From Anaerocolumna sp047777345 (GTDB lineage Bacteria > Bacillota > Clostridia > Lachnospirales > Lachnospiraceae): DNA of 64,000 bases. This document shows, in pieces, positions 39,905 through 49,566 of the stretch (within the stretch, counting starts at the first letter, position 1; the number at the start of each line of letters is the position of its first letter). Made by a program: the position numbers and the translations under genes. The notes beneath the pieces are model-generated. The model was not told the origin of the DNA. It saw nothing but the letters and a program-made list of their open reading frames with translations, and ran no database searches. The DNA is taken from positions 1-64,000 of the forward strand of contig JBKEEJ010000010.1 in assembly GCA_047777345.1 (NCBI GenBank). The letters are read 5' to 3'.

Positions 39905-41377
39905 ATGATTAATAGTATACAACATTTTGAGAAATTTGGCATTATAAATTTAGAAAATGTGGTAGAAAAATTTTTAAAAAATCCTAAGGATATAGCTTCC
40001 TTTGTATGTGGTGTTAAGGATATTGTTATAAAGTTAGGCCTGGATATTATAAAAGAAACCCTTGAAAATTGCGATGAAATTATAAGGAATAGTGAAAAGA
40101 GAAAGCAGAACTGGCAAATCGTAAAAATAGATGAGAAAAAACTAATTACATCTTTAGGAGTAGTCTGCTTTGAAAAGACTCTATTTAAGAACAAAGCAAC
40201 AGGAGAAAGAGCATATCTGTTAGACCGTATTCTAGGCATAAAATCACATGAAAGATTAACTGAAGATGCTGAAGCGCAGATGTTGGAAGAGGCAGTTGAA
40301 AGCTGCTATCGTAAAGCGGGAGAGGCAATCAGTATAAGTGATATCGTAAGTAAACAGACTGTAAAGAACAAGATACATAGTCTAAAGTTCAATAATGAAT
40401 ATAAAGAATTAGCTAATAAGAAGAAAGTAAAATATTTATACATAGACGCTGATGAAGACCATATATCCTTGCAGTATCAGGAGAATAAAGGTGACTTGTC
40501 AAGGAATGATGGACAGAAAAGGAGCAACAGTATAATAACGAAGATTGTTTATGTGTACGAGGGTATAGAAAAGGAAGGGCCTAAAAGTAAACGAAATAAG
40601 CTTATAAACCCACACTATTTTTGCGGAACATATCCAGGAGAAGAAAATGAAAAGCTATGGGATGAGGTATATGAATACATTCGTTGTAATTATGATATAG
40701 ACAGCATTGAGAAAATATATCTTAATGGAGATGGAGGCAGTTGGATAAAGGCAGGAAAAAGGAAGCTGTCAGGACTTACTTATGTTATAGATGAGTTTCA
40801 TTTAAGTAAGTATATTATAAGAGCAACCTCCCATTTGCTAGATTCAGCGGAAGATGTACGAAATGAAATATATGAAACTATAAAGAATGGGACAAGAGCA
40901 AACTTTGAGGAGCTGATAGGAAAGATATTAAAGGTAACAGAGGGAGAAGCGGCACAAAAAAGAGTTATAGAAAGCAGAGAATATATATTGTCTAACTGGT
41001 CAGCAGCAAAGGTACGCCTGACAGAAAAAGAAGGTATCATAGGTTGTAGTGCAGAAGGACATGTTAGCCATGTGTTGTCTTCAAGGATGAGTTCCAGACC
41101 AATGGGATGGAGTAAAATAGGTGCTGATAAAATGGCACGATTAAGAGCCTATTATTGGAATGGCGGAAGGATGTTAGAACTGGTTAAGGAACAGAAAAAA
41201 GAGTTACCAAGGGCTGTAGGTGCCGAAGAAAACGATATAATAAGCAGTGCAGAAATGCTGCGAGCAGAAAAGAACAGACACAAAGAAATAGGGAAATACT
41301 TTGAGAGCATAAACCATAGGATAAGTGAAGGTGCCAAGAAATACGTATGGTTTTATACACACATTTGGGGCTTGTAA
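39905..41377 (+). CDS. ISLre2-family transposase (UPF0236)
   Basis: A full-length 490-residue transposase of the ISLre2/UPF0236 family. Landmarks are LERTLF-like FEKTLFKNKATGERAYLLD, LGIKSHERLTEDAEAQMLEE, the catalytic region YLYIDADEDHISLQ, IYLNGDGGSWIKAG, YVIDEFHLSKYI and the late CSAEGHVSHVLSSRMSSRPM with WSKIGADKMARLRAY. The Asp residues of YIDADED and NGDGG and the late Glu of SAEGHVS fit a DDE-type active site. It is uninterrupted and well translated, with a ribosome binding site (AAAGGAAGG) that is nevertheless inside a sequestering hairpin. Confidence 0.95.
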   Translation: MINSIQHFEKFGIINLENVVEKFLKNPKDIASFVCGVKDIVIKLGLDIIKETLENCDEIIRNSEKRKQNWQIVKIDEKKLITSLGVVCFEKTLFKNKATGERAYLLDRILGIKSHERLTEDAEAQMLEEAVESCYRKAGEAISISDIVSKQTVKNKIHSLKFNNEYKELANKKKVKYLYIDADEDHISLQYQENKGDLSRNDGQKRSNSIITKIVYVYEGIEKEGPKSKRNKLINPHYFCGTYPGEENEKLWDEVYEYIRCNYDIDSIEKIYLNGDGGSWIKAGKRKLSGLTYVIDEFHLSKYIIRATSHLLDSAEDVRNEIYETIKNGTRANFEELIGKILKVTEGEAAQKRVIESREYILSNWSAAKVRLTEKEGIIGCSAEGHVSHVLSSRMSSRPMGWSKIGADKMARLRAYYWNGGRMLELVKEQKKELPRAVGAEENDIISSAEMLRAEKNRHKEIGKYFESINHRISEGAKKYVWFYTHIWGL

Positions 41378-41402
41378 AAGTATGAATAAAAAGCTATAGT
41401 GT

Positions 41403-41427
41403 AGATGTGATTTCTATTAACACATCT
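41403..41427 (+). terminator. Hairpin after the transposase gene
   Basis: AGATGTG (41403-41409) and CACATCT (41421-41427) form a stem followed by TTGG. It lies inside the right end of the insertion sequence and may terminate the transposase transcript weakly. Confidence 0.5.
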
Positions 41428-41473
41428 TTGGTGCTCTCTGTCTATCTATTTCCTACAGTAAAGTTACGCTATC

Positions 41474-41483
41474 ATAAACATCG
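41474..41483. repeat. Target-site duplication, right copy
   Basis: ATAAACATCG repeats the sequence at 39787-39796. It lies only about 20 bases upstream of the chemoreceptor -10 region. Confidence 0.85.
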
Positions 41484-41576
41484 AATTTTGTAGAAATATT
41501 TAACTTATTATAGTATAATAGGCAATATTACTCATTTTTTAAAATATTAAAAACCATTATTCCGGAGGGACTGCTT

Positions 41577-43099
41577 ATGATAAAACAAGGCCTTATAAAC
41601 ACAAGTGATGAAATTGCAAACAAATTTACAACGAATATTTTACTTTTTACAACTGTTGCTTTCCCAACGTTAATTTTCCTTGGATGGATAGGTCTTTTCC
41701 CTTTTGATCTGGCTAGGCTATGTGTATACTGCCTGATTGGAACTATAAGTTCTGTCTCTCCTTTTATACTAAGAAAGTTAGGTGTTAATAACAGCTTCCT
41801 AAAATACTATGTAATTGTCATGTCTGGGATAACTGTAGGAATACTTAATCTAAACTACCAGGTAGGTATTTACATGTCGTTAATATTGCCTATTGCGGTA
41901 AGTTGTATTTATTTTGACAAAAAGCTTACTCTAATGGCTTCCGGTGTACAGGTTGTAATTACCAGTATTACGAATTATCCCAGATAACATCCAATCCTCT
42001 TTATTCTGATGATCCAGTTGGTAATTATATTGCTATATCTGCTGGCCAGCTCATTGAAGCTTTTATTCTTTCCGTGATTTTTATATGGATAGCAAAAAGA
42101 ACAAGGAATATCCTTAACAGATTATCAAATTCGGAAGAACAATCCCAAATGTATATCAATCAGCTGCAGGATATTATGAATCGTTCTAAGAATGCTTCGG
42201 GGGCGCTTTCATTTTCTGTAAAACAGCTTTTACAGGCAATCGAACAAGCTACTGCTTCAAATGAAAATATTAATCAAAATGTCGATAATGCATCCTTAGG
42301 GTGCGAACAGAATTTACAATACATAGAAGACACCAATACTACTGTTGCAAATATATCAGATGCTCTTAAATCTATCTCAGCAAAAACTCAGAAATTATCC
42401 GAAATATCTCAGGATACCTCTGTGGCAACGGAAGAAAACGAAAAAATAATTAACCAGGCAATAAACTACATGGAAGAAATTGAATTTTCTACAATGCAAA
42501 ATAAAAATATTATAAATAATTTAAACCTAAGAGCAGAAGAAATTGGCAGAATTATAGAGATAATTACCGGTATTGCAAAACAGACCAATCTTCTGGCGCT
42601 AAATGCGGCAATTGAGTCCGCAAGAGCCGGTGAACATGGTAAAGGTTTTGCCGTTGTATCTGATGAAATCAGGCAACTTGCGGAAAAATCATCAGCTGCT
42701 GCCAAAGATATTTCAAATCTCATAAGTCAGATACAGAAAGACACTCTCAAAGCAGTAAGTTCTATAGACCAAAGTACCGCAACCATTAAATCCGGAATTA
42801 ACTTAGTTAAAAATGTGGGAGAATCTTTTGAAAAATTAAAAAAACTACAGGAAACTTCGAAACAGGGAATTGAAGAAATTACAAAAAGCAGTAATCAAAC
42901 CTCAAAATATGGTCATGAAATTGCCCGGGTTATTTCCAATACAAAGTCAAATACATCCAAGTCACTGGAAGAAATAAAATCCATTGCATCGGATACATCC
43001 CTTCAGTCCTCCGTAATGCAGGAAATATTATCTTCCTTTAACGTAATTAATAATACGGCTGATGATTTGCTGAATTTAAGTAATAGTGTAAACCTCTGA
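41577..43099 (+). pseudogene. Methyl-accepting chemotaxis protein, frameshifted copy
   Basis: This is a diverged tandem duplicate of the intact receptor at 43385-44911. The 5' part (41577-41987) encodes the membrane region and stops right after ITNYPR. The rest, through 43099 in the -1 frame, encodes a complete signalling domain (LRAEEIGRIIEIITGIAKQT, NLLALNAAIESARAGEHGKG). The intact copy reads CCCAGAATAAC where this one reads CCCAGATAAC, so one A is missing near 41984. Restoring it gives a continuous protein of about 508 residues. The start has a good GGAGGG site. A complete insertion sequence sits just upstream of its promoter, which could have silenced it before decay. Confidence 0.85.
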
Positions 43100-43120
43100 T
43101 TTTTACAACTATCCAATAGT

Positions 43121-43160
43121 ACTCCGTGAGATAGACTTGCCTAATTCACGGAGTTTTTTA
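43121..43160 (+). terminator. Terminator after the frameshifted receptor
   Basis: ACTCCGTGA (43121-43129) and TCACGGAGT (43146-43154) form a 9-bp stem followed by TTTTTATTT. Confidence 0.85.
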
Positions 43161-43235
43161 TTTATGCCAATGCGCCCGCGATTCCAAAAACCGCTGTATT
43201 ATATGTAAAAAATGTGCAATTTTATAAAAAATTTT

Positions 43236-43259
43236 ACTTATTATGATATAATATATAAT
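43236..43259 (+). promoter_or_regulatory. Conserved -10 region shared by both receptor genes
   Basis: ACTTATTATGATATAATA (43236-43253) nearly matches ACTTATTATAGTATAATA at 41503-41520 upstream of the broken copy. Both contain a TATAAT-like box. The conserved block shows that the duplication included the promoter. Confidence 0.5.
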
Positions 43260-43384
43260 ATATATTTATTTAATTTAGCTAATGTGGGATTCCTAAGTTA
43301 ATACAACTTAAGTAATATTTTATCAAATCTTAGTTTAGTAATGGTAAATTTAAAAACCAATTATTATACAGGGGGTATTTACAC

Positions 43385-44911
43385 ATGATGAAACAGGAAC
43401 TATTAACCAATCATGATAAAATTGCCAACAAGTCAACAACCAATATTCTTCTTATAATAACTTTGTCTTTTCCTTCATTAATTATTCTTACATGGATAGG
43501 TTTTTTCCGGTTTAATTTAATTAAACTATACTTTTATGGTTTAATAGGAACGATATGTACTGTCTCTCCATATATATTAAGAAAATTTGGTGCAAACACT
43601 AATTTTTTAAAATATTATGTCATCGCTATGTCAGGCGTGACTATCGGTATACTTAATGCAAGTGGTGTGGTAAACCTTTATATAACTCTAATATTGCCGA
43701 TTGCATTAAGTTGTATTTACTTTGATAAAAAACTTACTATAATGGCTTCCGTTCTGCAGACTATAATTATTATCGTCTCAAATTATCCCAGAATAACGAC
43801 AGATCCTATATATGCTGATGAACCAATTCGTAATTATCTTGCTGTAACAGCAGGATATATCATAGAAGTTTTGCTGCTTTCTACGATTTTTATATGGCTG
43901 GCAAGCAGAACAAGAAATCTTCTTAAAAACTTATTAAATTCTAAAGAACAGTCTTTATTATACATTGATAAGCTAAAAGGGGTTATGAACAGTTCCAAAA
44001 ATGCTTCCGAAACTCTTTCGACTTCCGTAAAGCAACTTCTATTGGCCATCGAACAGGCTACAACCTCAACGGATAATATTAACCATAATGCCGACAGTGC
44101 TTCTTCCGGCTGCGAAAAAAAACTGGAATATATCGAAAATACAAATACTACTGTCGCCAATATATCAAATACTCTTGAATCTATTTCCACCAAAACTCAG
44201 AAATTGTCCGAAATATCTCAAAACACCACAACGGCGGTAGATGAAAATGAAAAAATCATTTCCCAGGCTATAAGCTATATGCAGGAAATTGAATCGTCTA
44301 CCGTTCAAAACAAAAATATTATAAATACTTTAAGCGAAAGGTCAGAAGAAATCGGAAGAATCATAGATATTATTACAAACATTACGGGACAGACCAATCT
44401 TCTTGCTCTGAACGCCGCAATAGAATCAGCAAGAGCCGGCGAAGCAGGCAAAGGATTTTCCGTAGTTTCTGATGAAATCCGAACCCTGGCAGAAAAATCG
44501 GCCAGTGCTGCCAAAGATATTTCAAATATTATAAATCAGATACAAGAAGATACAAAAAAAGCAGTAAATTCCATCGACCAAAGCTATACTATTATTAAAT
44601 CCGGAATTGATTTAGTTAAAAATGTAGGCGAATCCTTTAAGAAATTAAAAGAGTTACAGGATATTTCCAACCAGGAAATTCAAAATATTGCCCATAACAG
44701 CAGTCAGACTGCCCAATATGGTCATGAAATTGCCGAAGTTATTTCCAATACAAAAGAAATTACTTCCAAATCACTGGATGAATTAAAAGCAATCGCATCC
44801 GATACCTCCGTTCAGTCTTCGGTAATGCAGGAAATATTATCTTCCTTTAATGTTATAGATAATATCGCAGACGAATTGCTGAAATTAAGCAATAGCTGTG
44901 ATACTATATAA
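43385..44911 (+). CDS. Methyl-accepting chemotaxis protein
   Basis: A 508-residue chemoreceptor with about six N-terminal transmembrane helices (residues 18-175) and no periplasmic domain, so it senses within the membrane or cytoplasm. The cytoplasmic part is a long helical hairpin. Its conserved tip is EEIGRIIDIITNITGQTNLL followed by ALNAAIESARAGEAGKGFSV, which contacts CheA and CheW. Methylation-site candidates lie in the Glu/Gln/Ser-rich helices on either side. Ribosome binding site GGGGG. No other chemotaxis or flagellar genes are in the window. It is the intact member of a tandem pair. Confidence 0.93.
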   Translation: MMKQELLTNHDKIANKSTTNILLIITLSFPSLIILTWIGFFRFNLIKLYFYGLIGTICTVSPYILRKFGANTNFLKYYVIAMSGVTIGILNASGVVNLYITLILPIALSCIYFDKKLTIMASVLQTIIIIVSNYPRITTDPIYADEPIRNYLAVTAGYIIEVLLLSTIFIWLASRTRNLLKNLLNSKEQSLLYIDKLKGVMNSSKNASETLSTSVKQLLLAIEQATTSTDNINHNADSASSGCEKKLEYIENTNTTVANISNTLESISTKTQKLSEISQNTTTAVDENEKIISQAISYMQEIESSTVQNKNIINTLSERSEEIGRIIDIITNITGQTNLLALNAAIESARAGEAGKGFSVVSDEIRTLAEKSASAAKDISNIINQIQEDTKKAVNSIDQSYTIIKSGIDLVKNVGESFKKLKELQDISNQEIQNIAHNSSQTAQYGHEIAEVISNTKEITSKSLDELKAIASDTSVQSSVMQEILSSFNVIDNIADELLKLSNSCDTI

Positions 44912-44927
44912 TATAATTTACCTGTTA

Positions 44928-44966
44928 TTTTCCGAAAAGAAACCAATAAGCGAGCTTTTCGGAAAA
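44928..44966 (+). terminator. Hairpin after receptor gene
   Basis: TTTTCCGAAAAG (44928-44939) and CTTTTCGGAAAA (44955-44966) form a perfect 12-bp stem with a 15-base loop just after the receptor stop. Confidence 0.7.
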
Positions 44967-44998
44967 CCTTACATTAATCTACCACTTCCTTACAAAAA

Positions 44999-45038
44999 AT
45001 AGCAGCAACACCGTTTTAAGTGTTACTGCTATTTTTAT
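44999..45038. terminator. Bidirectional terminator between receptor and M28 genes
   Basis: AATAGCAG-CA-ACAC pairs with GTGT-TA-CTGCTATT, with T-runs on both strands. It separates the receptor from the convergent M28 peptidase gene. Confidence 0.85.
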
Positions 45039-45048
45039 AATTATGTAG

Positions 45049-46701
45049 TTATAAATTTCTTTTGCTTCTTAATGCTATAATTCCAGTGGGAATTACAAGC
45101 ATCAGAGGAAGGGATGCTATCACATTCAAAACCGGCAATATAATCTTAAGCATAGCCATTGAAATATATAATAAACAGCATATGGGGAGGAAAATTACGA
45201 CACAGATAAAGGTAGTGATTATAAATGTAATGACAGTTCCCATATCCTTGCTGCCTTCTTTACCGGTTAAGGATATTATAACCAGACCCATAAGCAGTGC
45301 TATGACTGGCCAAACAAATATATAGCTGGCAGATTTAAACAGAATGCTAGAAACAATGACCAGTAACAACCAAATAAGCAAAGTGCCATAAAGCAAATTA
45401 TAAATATTTACCCATCTTTGCAGAATTCTGTAACTGATACTTAACATTAAGGAAATAATTATAAGTGTCCCTGTTAGGCATATGACACCGGTAACCGTAA
45501 GTTTTTTTACCTGATCAGGTGTAAACGAGAAGTTTTCTATCCCATTTAAAGCCTCAACAATCGTTTTTCCTAACATACCTATGCCAAAAGAAAGGGCCAA
45601 AAAAAGGACAGACACAATAACTCCCAATAAGGATCCTTTTATGGAAAGGTACTTTTTCTTCCAGCCAATGCCATAACCAGCAATAAACAAAACCAGTGCA
45701 AATACTGCCAAAGGTATTGCCAGATTCTCCGAATACAGTATAAAAACCGACCTTGTAACAGTAAAATAAACCGCATTATTACTTTGCCTGTTTTCCAGTG
45801 TTAAGTTTCCAAAGTGTTTAACCAGATTAAGGGCATTTTCCCCAACATGCTGCAAAGTTTTCTTATTTAAGTTATCTATATTATCTTCTTCATTGTGGTA
45901 GGTATAAAACCCTTCGATATTAGCAAAGTTAAAACCACTCTTCCCTGTTTCCTTAAACTTTGTAAAATCGGTATCATTTCTCATTCTCTTATAAACCTCA
46001 TAAGAAAAGGAATAAGCTAACGGCCTGGTACTTGCTTTTTTAAATTCTTTCATAAACCAGCCGTTATGGTCTGCTGTTTCAAACATAATTGACGGTCCTG
46101 AGTTGCCTCTGGCTTCGAAATTAATTACCAAATCTATGTCCTTTACAAGTGGATTCTCATTTACAAATGCGGCGGCTCCCAAAAGTCCTGCTTCTTCTCC
46201 GTCGGTAAATAGGAATATCACATTGTTTCTTAAAGGTTGACTTATGGTTAATATACGAATCACTTCAAGCAATGAAGCCACTCCTACAGCATCATCCCCG
46301 GCGCCGGAGCCATTGCAGGTGCTGTCATAATGAGCCATCATCAGTATGGTGTCTTTCTCTTTACCAGTGCCTTCCTTTATGGCATATATATTTTCCACTT
46401 CCCCGCTTAACAAATCGCCCCACACACGATTGGTGCTATATGTCTTTTGAATCTGGGGCTTAAGGCCAAAACCGGAAAGTACGCCTGTAATATAGTCCCT
46501 CACCATCTCATTTTCCGGCGAACCCATAGGGTGTGTTTGAGCAGCTATCTTTTCAATATGCCTCATAGCCCTCATAGCTGAGAATTCTGTTTCCGGCGCG
46601 TCTTCTTGTTTAACTTTGGGAAGCCAAAAAGAACTGATACTTATAAAAACGGACAGTATCACACCCATTCCCATAAACAGAACTTTTAATTTTTTAGACA
46701 T
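45049..46701 (-). CDS. M28-family metallopeptidase with C-terminal membrane domain
   Basis: A 550-residue membrane-anchored zinc aminopeptidase. One N-terminal helix (residues 6-28) places the catalytic domain (40-320) outside the cell. The five ligands of the di-zinc site are visible: MMAHYDS, GAGDDAVGV, TDGEEAGLLG with the catalytic Glu, NFEARGNSG and YHNEEDNID. Eight or so further hydrophobic helices fill residues 335-545, an architecture like eukaryotic ER peptidases of the FXNA type. The function of the membrane domain is unknown. The gene is monocistronic with an AAGGAGG site. Confidence 0.9.
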   Translation of the reverse strand: MSKKLKVLFMGMGVILSVFISISSFWLPKVKQEDAPETEFSAMRAMRHIEKIAAQTHPMGSPENEMVRDYITGVLSGFGLKPQIQKTYSTNRVWGDLLSGEVENIYAIKEGTGKEKDTILMMAHYDSTCNGSGAGDDAVGVASLLEVIRILTISQPLRNNVIFLFTDGEEAGLLGAAAFVNENPLVKDIDLVINFEARGNSGPSIMFETADHNGWFMKEFKKASTRPLAYSFSYEVYKRMRNDTDFTKFKETGKSGFNFANIEGFYTYHNEEDNIDNLNKKTLQHVGENALNLVKHFGNLTLENRQSNNAVYFTVTRSVFILYSENLAIPLAVFALVLFIAGYGIGWKKKYLSIKGSLLGVIVSVLFLALSFGIGMLGKTIVEALNGIENFSFTPDQVKKLTVTGVICLTGTLIIISLMLSISYRILQRWVNIYNLLYGTLLIWLLLVIVSSILFKSASYIFVWPVIALLMGLVIISLTGKEGSKDMGTVITFIITTFICVVIFLPICCLLYISMAMLKIILPVLNVIASLPLMLVIPTGIIALRSKRNL

Positions 46702-46826
46702 AATATCCTCCTTATCTAGGTCAAAAATGATAAATAGAATTACATTTATCCGTATATTAGCATATATTTTCCCAAAATAAAACAGTAGCCGGGTTTATAA
46801 AATTTGAAAGTTCCTTAAAATCACAA

Positions 46827-46873
46827 AACAAAAAGGATCTATGTCCTGTTTATATGGCATAAATCCTTTTTTA
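46827..46873 (-). terminator. Terminator after LacI-type regulator
   Basis: AAAAGGAT (46831-46838) and ATCCTTTT (46863-46870) form the outer stem, with ATGTC/GGCAT inside. On the minus strand it is followed by TTGTTTTG. Confidence 0.8.
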
Positions 46874-46893
46874 TAATTTAAAACATTGTTATG

Positions 46894-47871
46894 TTAAGTT
46901 GTCTCTCTTTTTATCAAAGATATCGGAAGTATGGTGCGGCTTGGCACCATTTTCCCTTCCCCTGCTGATATTATGAGTTCAATGGCCATTTGTGCCATTT
47001 CCTTAATCGGCTGCCGGATTGTGGTAATCCGGGGTGTGGTAAGGGAAGCGATGGAAACATCGTCAAAACCCACAATTTTCATTTGTCCGGGAACCTGAAT
47101 ACCTAACTTGGCACAAACCTGTATAACCTGTGCCGCAATTAAGTCACTGCTGGCAAAAATTCCGTCTGTGTCCGGATATTCCCGCAGCACATTTTCGATA
47201 AACTCATGGTACTCCAAATTATTATACTGAACGGAATTGGTAGATATCTCATTATAATTTACACCGCTGTTTATACATACCTCACGAAATCCCAGGGCAC
47301 GGGAATCGGCAGGCATGGCAGTCTCATGAACTCCGCTAAAATGAATCAGATTTTTGCAACCGACCTCAATAAGGTGCTTGGCAGCAAGCCGTCCGCCTTT
47401 TAAATTGTCACACTCCACGGAAGCCGTTCCGTTTTCCAAATAACGTTCAATGGTAATCAAAGGAATATCTAACCCCTTAAATGCGTCCACCGCAACCGTA
47501 CCGCTGCATAAAATAATTCCTGCCACACGGTTACTTTTACACATTTCCAGATATTCTTGTTCCTTTTCATTCTTCTCCTTGGAATTAAAGAGTAGCATTT
47601 TATATTTGTGAAGATAAGCCTGACTCTCCAGGTTACTGATCAGTTCGGCAAAGTAGGGATGACTAATATGGGGTACGATTACGCCGATTGTATTATTTTT
47701 CTTTTTCGAAAGTGAACGTGCCACCTCGTTTGGCTGATAATTTAGTTTTTTCATGGCCGCATATACATTCTGCCTGGTTTCCTCACTAATATAGCCTCTG
47801 TTATTTAACACACGGGAAACTGTACTGACCGTTAACCCAGTTTCCCTTGCTACATCCTTTAGCGTTGCCAC
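46894..47871 (-). CDS. LacI-family repressor of the sucrose locus
   Basis: A 325-residue LacI/GalR-type repressor. The N-terminal helix-turn-helix and hinge are typical: ATLKDVARETGLTVSTVSRV, LNNRGYISEETRQNVYAAMK and LNYQPNEVARSLSKK. The effector domain contains IGVIVPHISHPYFAELI and FASSDLIAAQVIQ, with VGFDDVSIASLTTPRITTI near the end. The start is a GTG preceded by GGGGGAT. It is the last gene after GH32, so the regulator is part of the operon it probably controls. The obvious operator is the 30-bp palindrome upstream of the binding-protein gene. The inducer is probably sucrose, fructose or a phosphorylated derivative (inferred). Confidence 0.92.
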   Translation of the reverse strand: MATLKDVARETGLTVSTVSRVLNNRGYISEETRQNVYAAMKKLNYQPNEVARSLSKKKNNTIGVIVPHISHPYFAELISNLESQAYLHKYKMLLFNSKEKNEKEQEYLEMCKSNRVAGIILCSGTVAVDAFKGLDIPLITIERYLENGTASVECDNLKGGRLAAKHLIEVGCKNLIHFSGVHETAMPADSRALGFREVCINSGVNYNEISTNSVQYNNLEYHEFIENVLREYPDTDGIFASSDLIAAQVIQVCAKLGIQVPGQMKIVGFDDVSIASLTTPRITTIRQPIKEMAQMAIELIISAGEGKMVPSRTILPISLIKRETT

Positions 47872-47912
47872 ATCTTATCCCCCATTCTCATCTTATGCAT
47901 TATATCCTTGGC

Positions 47913-49472
47913 TTAATTTTCCATAACTATCTCGTAAAGCCTGATCTCCTCAAACCCTTTCCGGTGAAAAGAAATTTTTTGTATGGATTCCGATATTTCA
48001 AAAACACCTTGAATTATATCACGATTTGCTGATATTTCCAAGATTACATCATCAATCAAAAAGGTAAAATCCAGGATTTGTTTTCCAATAAAGTACTCCT
48101 CCTGATTGACAGTCAACATTCCCGTATCTCTGTTATAGCTTATTTTACTGCCGCAAATATTCCATTGGCAAAGGTGGGTATCTTTCAAAACTGTCACTTC
48201 CAGCCAAACTGCAAGATTGTCCCTTCGCTGATACGTAAAAATAGGTTCTTCGGATTTATCCATAACACTATTATAAACCAATCTTCGTTTTGATTCCAGT
48301 TCTCTGACAGGTTTTTGTACTAACAGCGGCCTGCCTTTATCAAATTTTACGGAAAGCTCCCTGGGAATTCCCATGGCTCCCGTAAATAAGCGATTGCAAC
48401 GAGAAATTCGAAGCCATGGCACGGATATTACTCTGTCCTTTACTCCCGAAAAAGTCTGGGCCGCATAGGGTATTTTATTAATGTATGCCAGATGTCTTAC
48501 CCCATCGGTTCTAAAATGAAATCCGTCAAAATTTCCCCAATAATAATAGCCATCCGCAGTCCAGAAAATATAATGCAAAGACCCGTCTTCTGCCCTTAAA
48601 GGAATTAGGTCCGGACATTCCCAAGCTCCGTCAAAAATCAGCCTGTCAGAAATCTCCCACTTAAGCAAATCAGACGATCGCAGAATTGCAAACTGATTGT
48701 CTTTTATCCACAAACACATAATATAAGCTTTGCTTTCCTCATGCCAAAACACTTTCGGATCCCTGTTTTCTCCGGAAATAGTTTCTAGGCGGCCCTGGTC
48801 AGTTTTAATCAAAGTATTTCCTCCATCAATGCTGTAAGCGAGCTTTTGTACAAATAATTTATTCTTGCTCCATCTGGTTGTTCCCCCTGCTGCCGTATAA
48901 AAAAACAGCAAAGCTTCCTTGGGCAGGCCAAGCATTTGTCTGTCATTACGCATTCCGCTTCCGGAAAAAATCATTCCGTCCTCATCGGGAATCATGACAA
49001 GATCCCTGTGTTCCCAGCTTAACAAATCCCTGCTTACGGCATGGCCCCAGCTCATATTATTCCATTTGGTATTACATGGGTTATACTGGTAATACATGTG
49101 ATACAGACCGTCCTGGTAAACCAGTCCATTGGGATCATTTAACCATCCCCTTTCAGGGGTAAAATGAATAGAAGGGCGCCTCAGAGGCTCATATGCCCTA
49201 TAAGAGGAATTAGTTACCTCCTTATAAAAAGCCTCTGGGAAATCGCCCTTCAATATGAAGGTTTTATCGGTAAATTGTTTTACCGGAAAACGGGCCATAT
49301 AATCATAGGCATAATTTCCATTGATTTCTTCCCCGACGGGTACACTAAGTTCCATTACCTTACCTTTGCTGCCATCTTCAGAAAGGCAGTAAATTTCAAG
49401 AATTTTCTCCTCTTTTTCTGCCTGAATGGGTATATACAGGTATTCGTCCCGTATCTTTATTATTTTATCCAT
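47913..49472 (-). CDS. GH32 sucrose/fructan hydrolase (beta-fructofuranosidase)
   Basis: A 519-residue GH32 enzyme with a five-bladed propeller and a C-terminal beta-sandwich. The catalytic triad is complete: nucleophile Asp113 in HFTPERGWLNDPNGL, transition-state Asp238 in SGENRDPKVFW, and acid/base Glu285 in WECPDLIPL. There is an unusual N-terminal extension of about 95 residues before the catalytic blade. No signal peptide is present, so it acts on imported sucrose or short fructooligosaccharides. It lies between sucrose phosphorylase and the LacI regulator. Whether it favours sucrose, inulin-type or levan-type chains cannot be told. Confidence 0.92.
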   Translation of the reverse strand: MDKIIKIRDEYLYIPIQAEKEEKILEIYCLSEDGSKGKVMELSVPVGEEINGNYAYDYMARFPVKQFTDKTFILKGDFPEAFYKEVTNSSYRAYEPLRRPSIHFTPERGWLNDPNGLVYQDGLYHMYYQYNPCNTKWNNMSWGHAVSRDLLSWEHRDLVMIPDEDGMIFSGSGMRNDRQMLGLPKEALLFFYTAAGGTTRWSKNKLFVQKLAYSIDGGNTLIKTDQGRLETISGENRDPKVFWHEESKAYIMCLWIKDNQFAILRSSDLLKWEISDRLIFDGAWECPDLIPLRAEDGSLHYIFWTADGYYYWGNFDGFHFRTDGVRHLAYINKIPYAAQTFSGVKDRVISVPWLRISRCNRLFTGAMGIPRELSVKFDKGRPLLVQKPVRELESKRRLVYNSVMDKSEEPIFTYQRRDNLAVWLEVTVLKDTHLCQWNICGSKISYNRDTGMLTVNQEEYFIGKQILDFTFLIDDVILEISANRDIIQGVFEISESIQKISFHRKGFEEIRLYEIVMEN

Positions 49473-49566
49473 ACCGATTCCTTACTTCTCCTTATTAATG
49501 TTTCGCATACCCCGAATGGGAATAATGTAAATCATTCAATCCTTATTTATTTTTAAGATTTTTCAT

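Larger units (their letters stand above)
39797..41473 (+). mobile_element. Complete ISLre2-family insertion sequence
   Basis: The element is about 1,677 bases long and is bounded by a 10-bp direct repeat. Its ends are imperfect inverted repeats: TAGCGTAAAATTTTTGTAGG at the left, and on the opposite strand TAGCGTAACTTTACTGTAGG at the right. It contains one full-length transposase gene. The intact duplication, ends and ORF suggest a recent insertion that may still be mobile. The exact border is uncertain by one or two bases; a 9-bp duplication would put one more G inside the element. Confidence 0.88.

Noticed and set aside
39550..40239. 229-residue minus-strand ORF spanning the insertion-sequence border
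   Set aside because: It is antisense to the transposase and crosses the element boundary and its target duplication, so it cannot be an old gene.
41577..43099. Programmed -1 frameshift in the chemoreceptor
   Set aside because: No slippery heptamer or downstream pseudoknot is visible, and the intact paralogue simply has one extra A at the same place.
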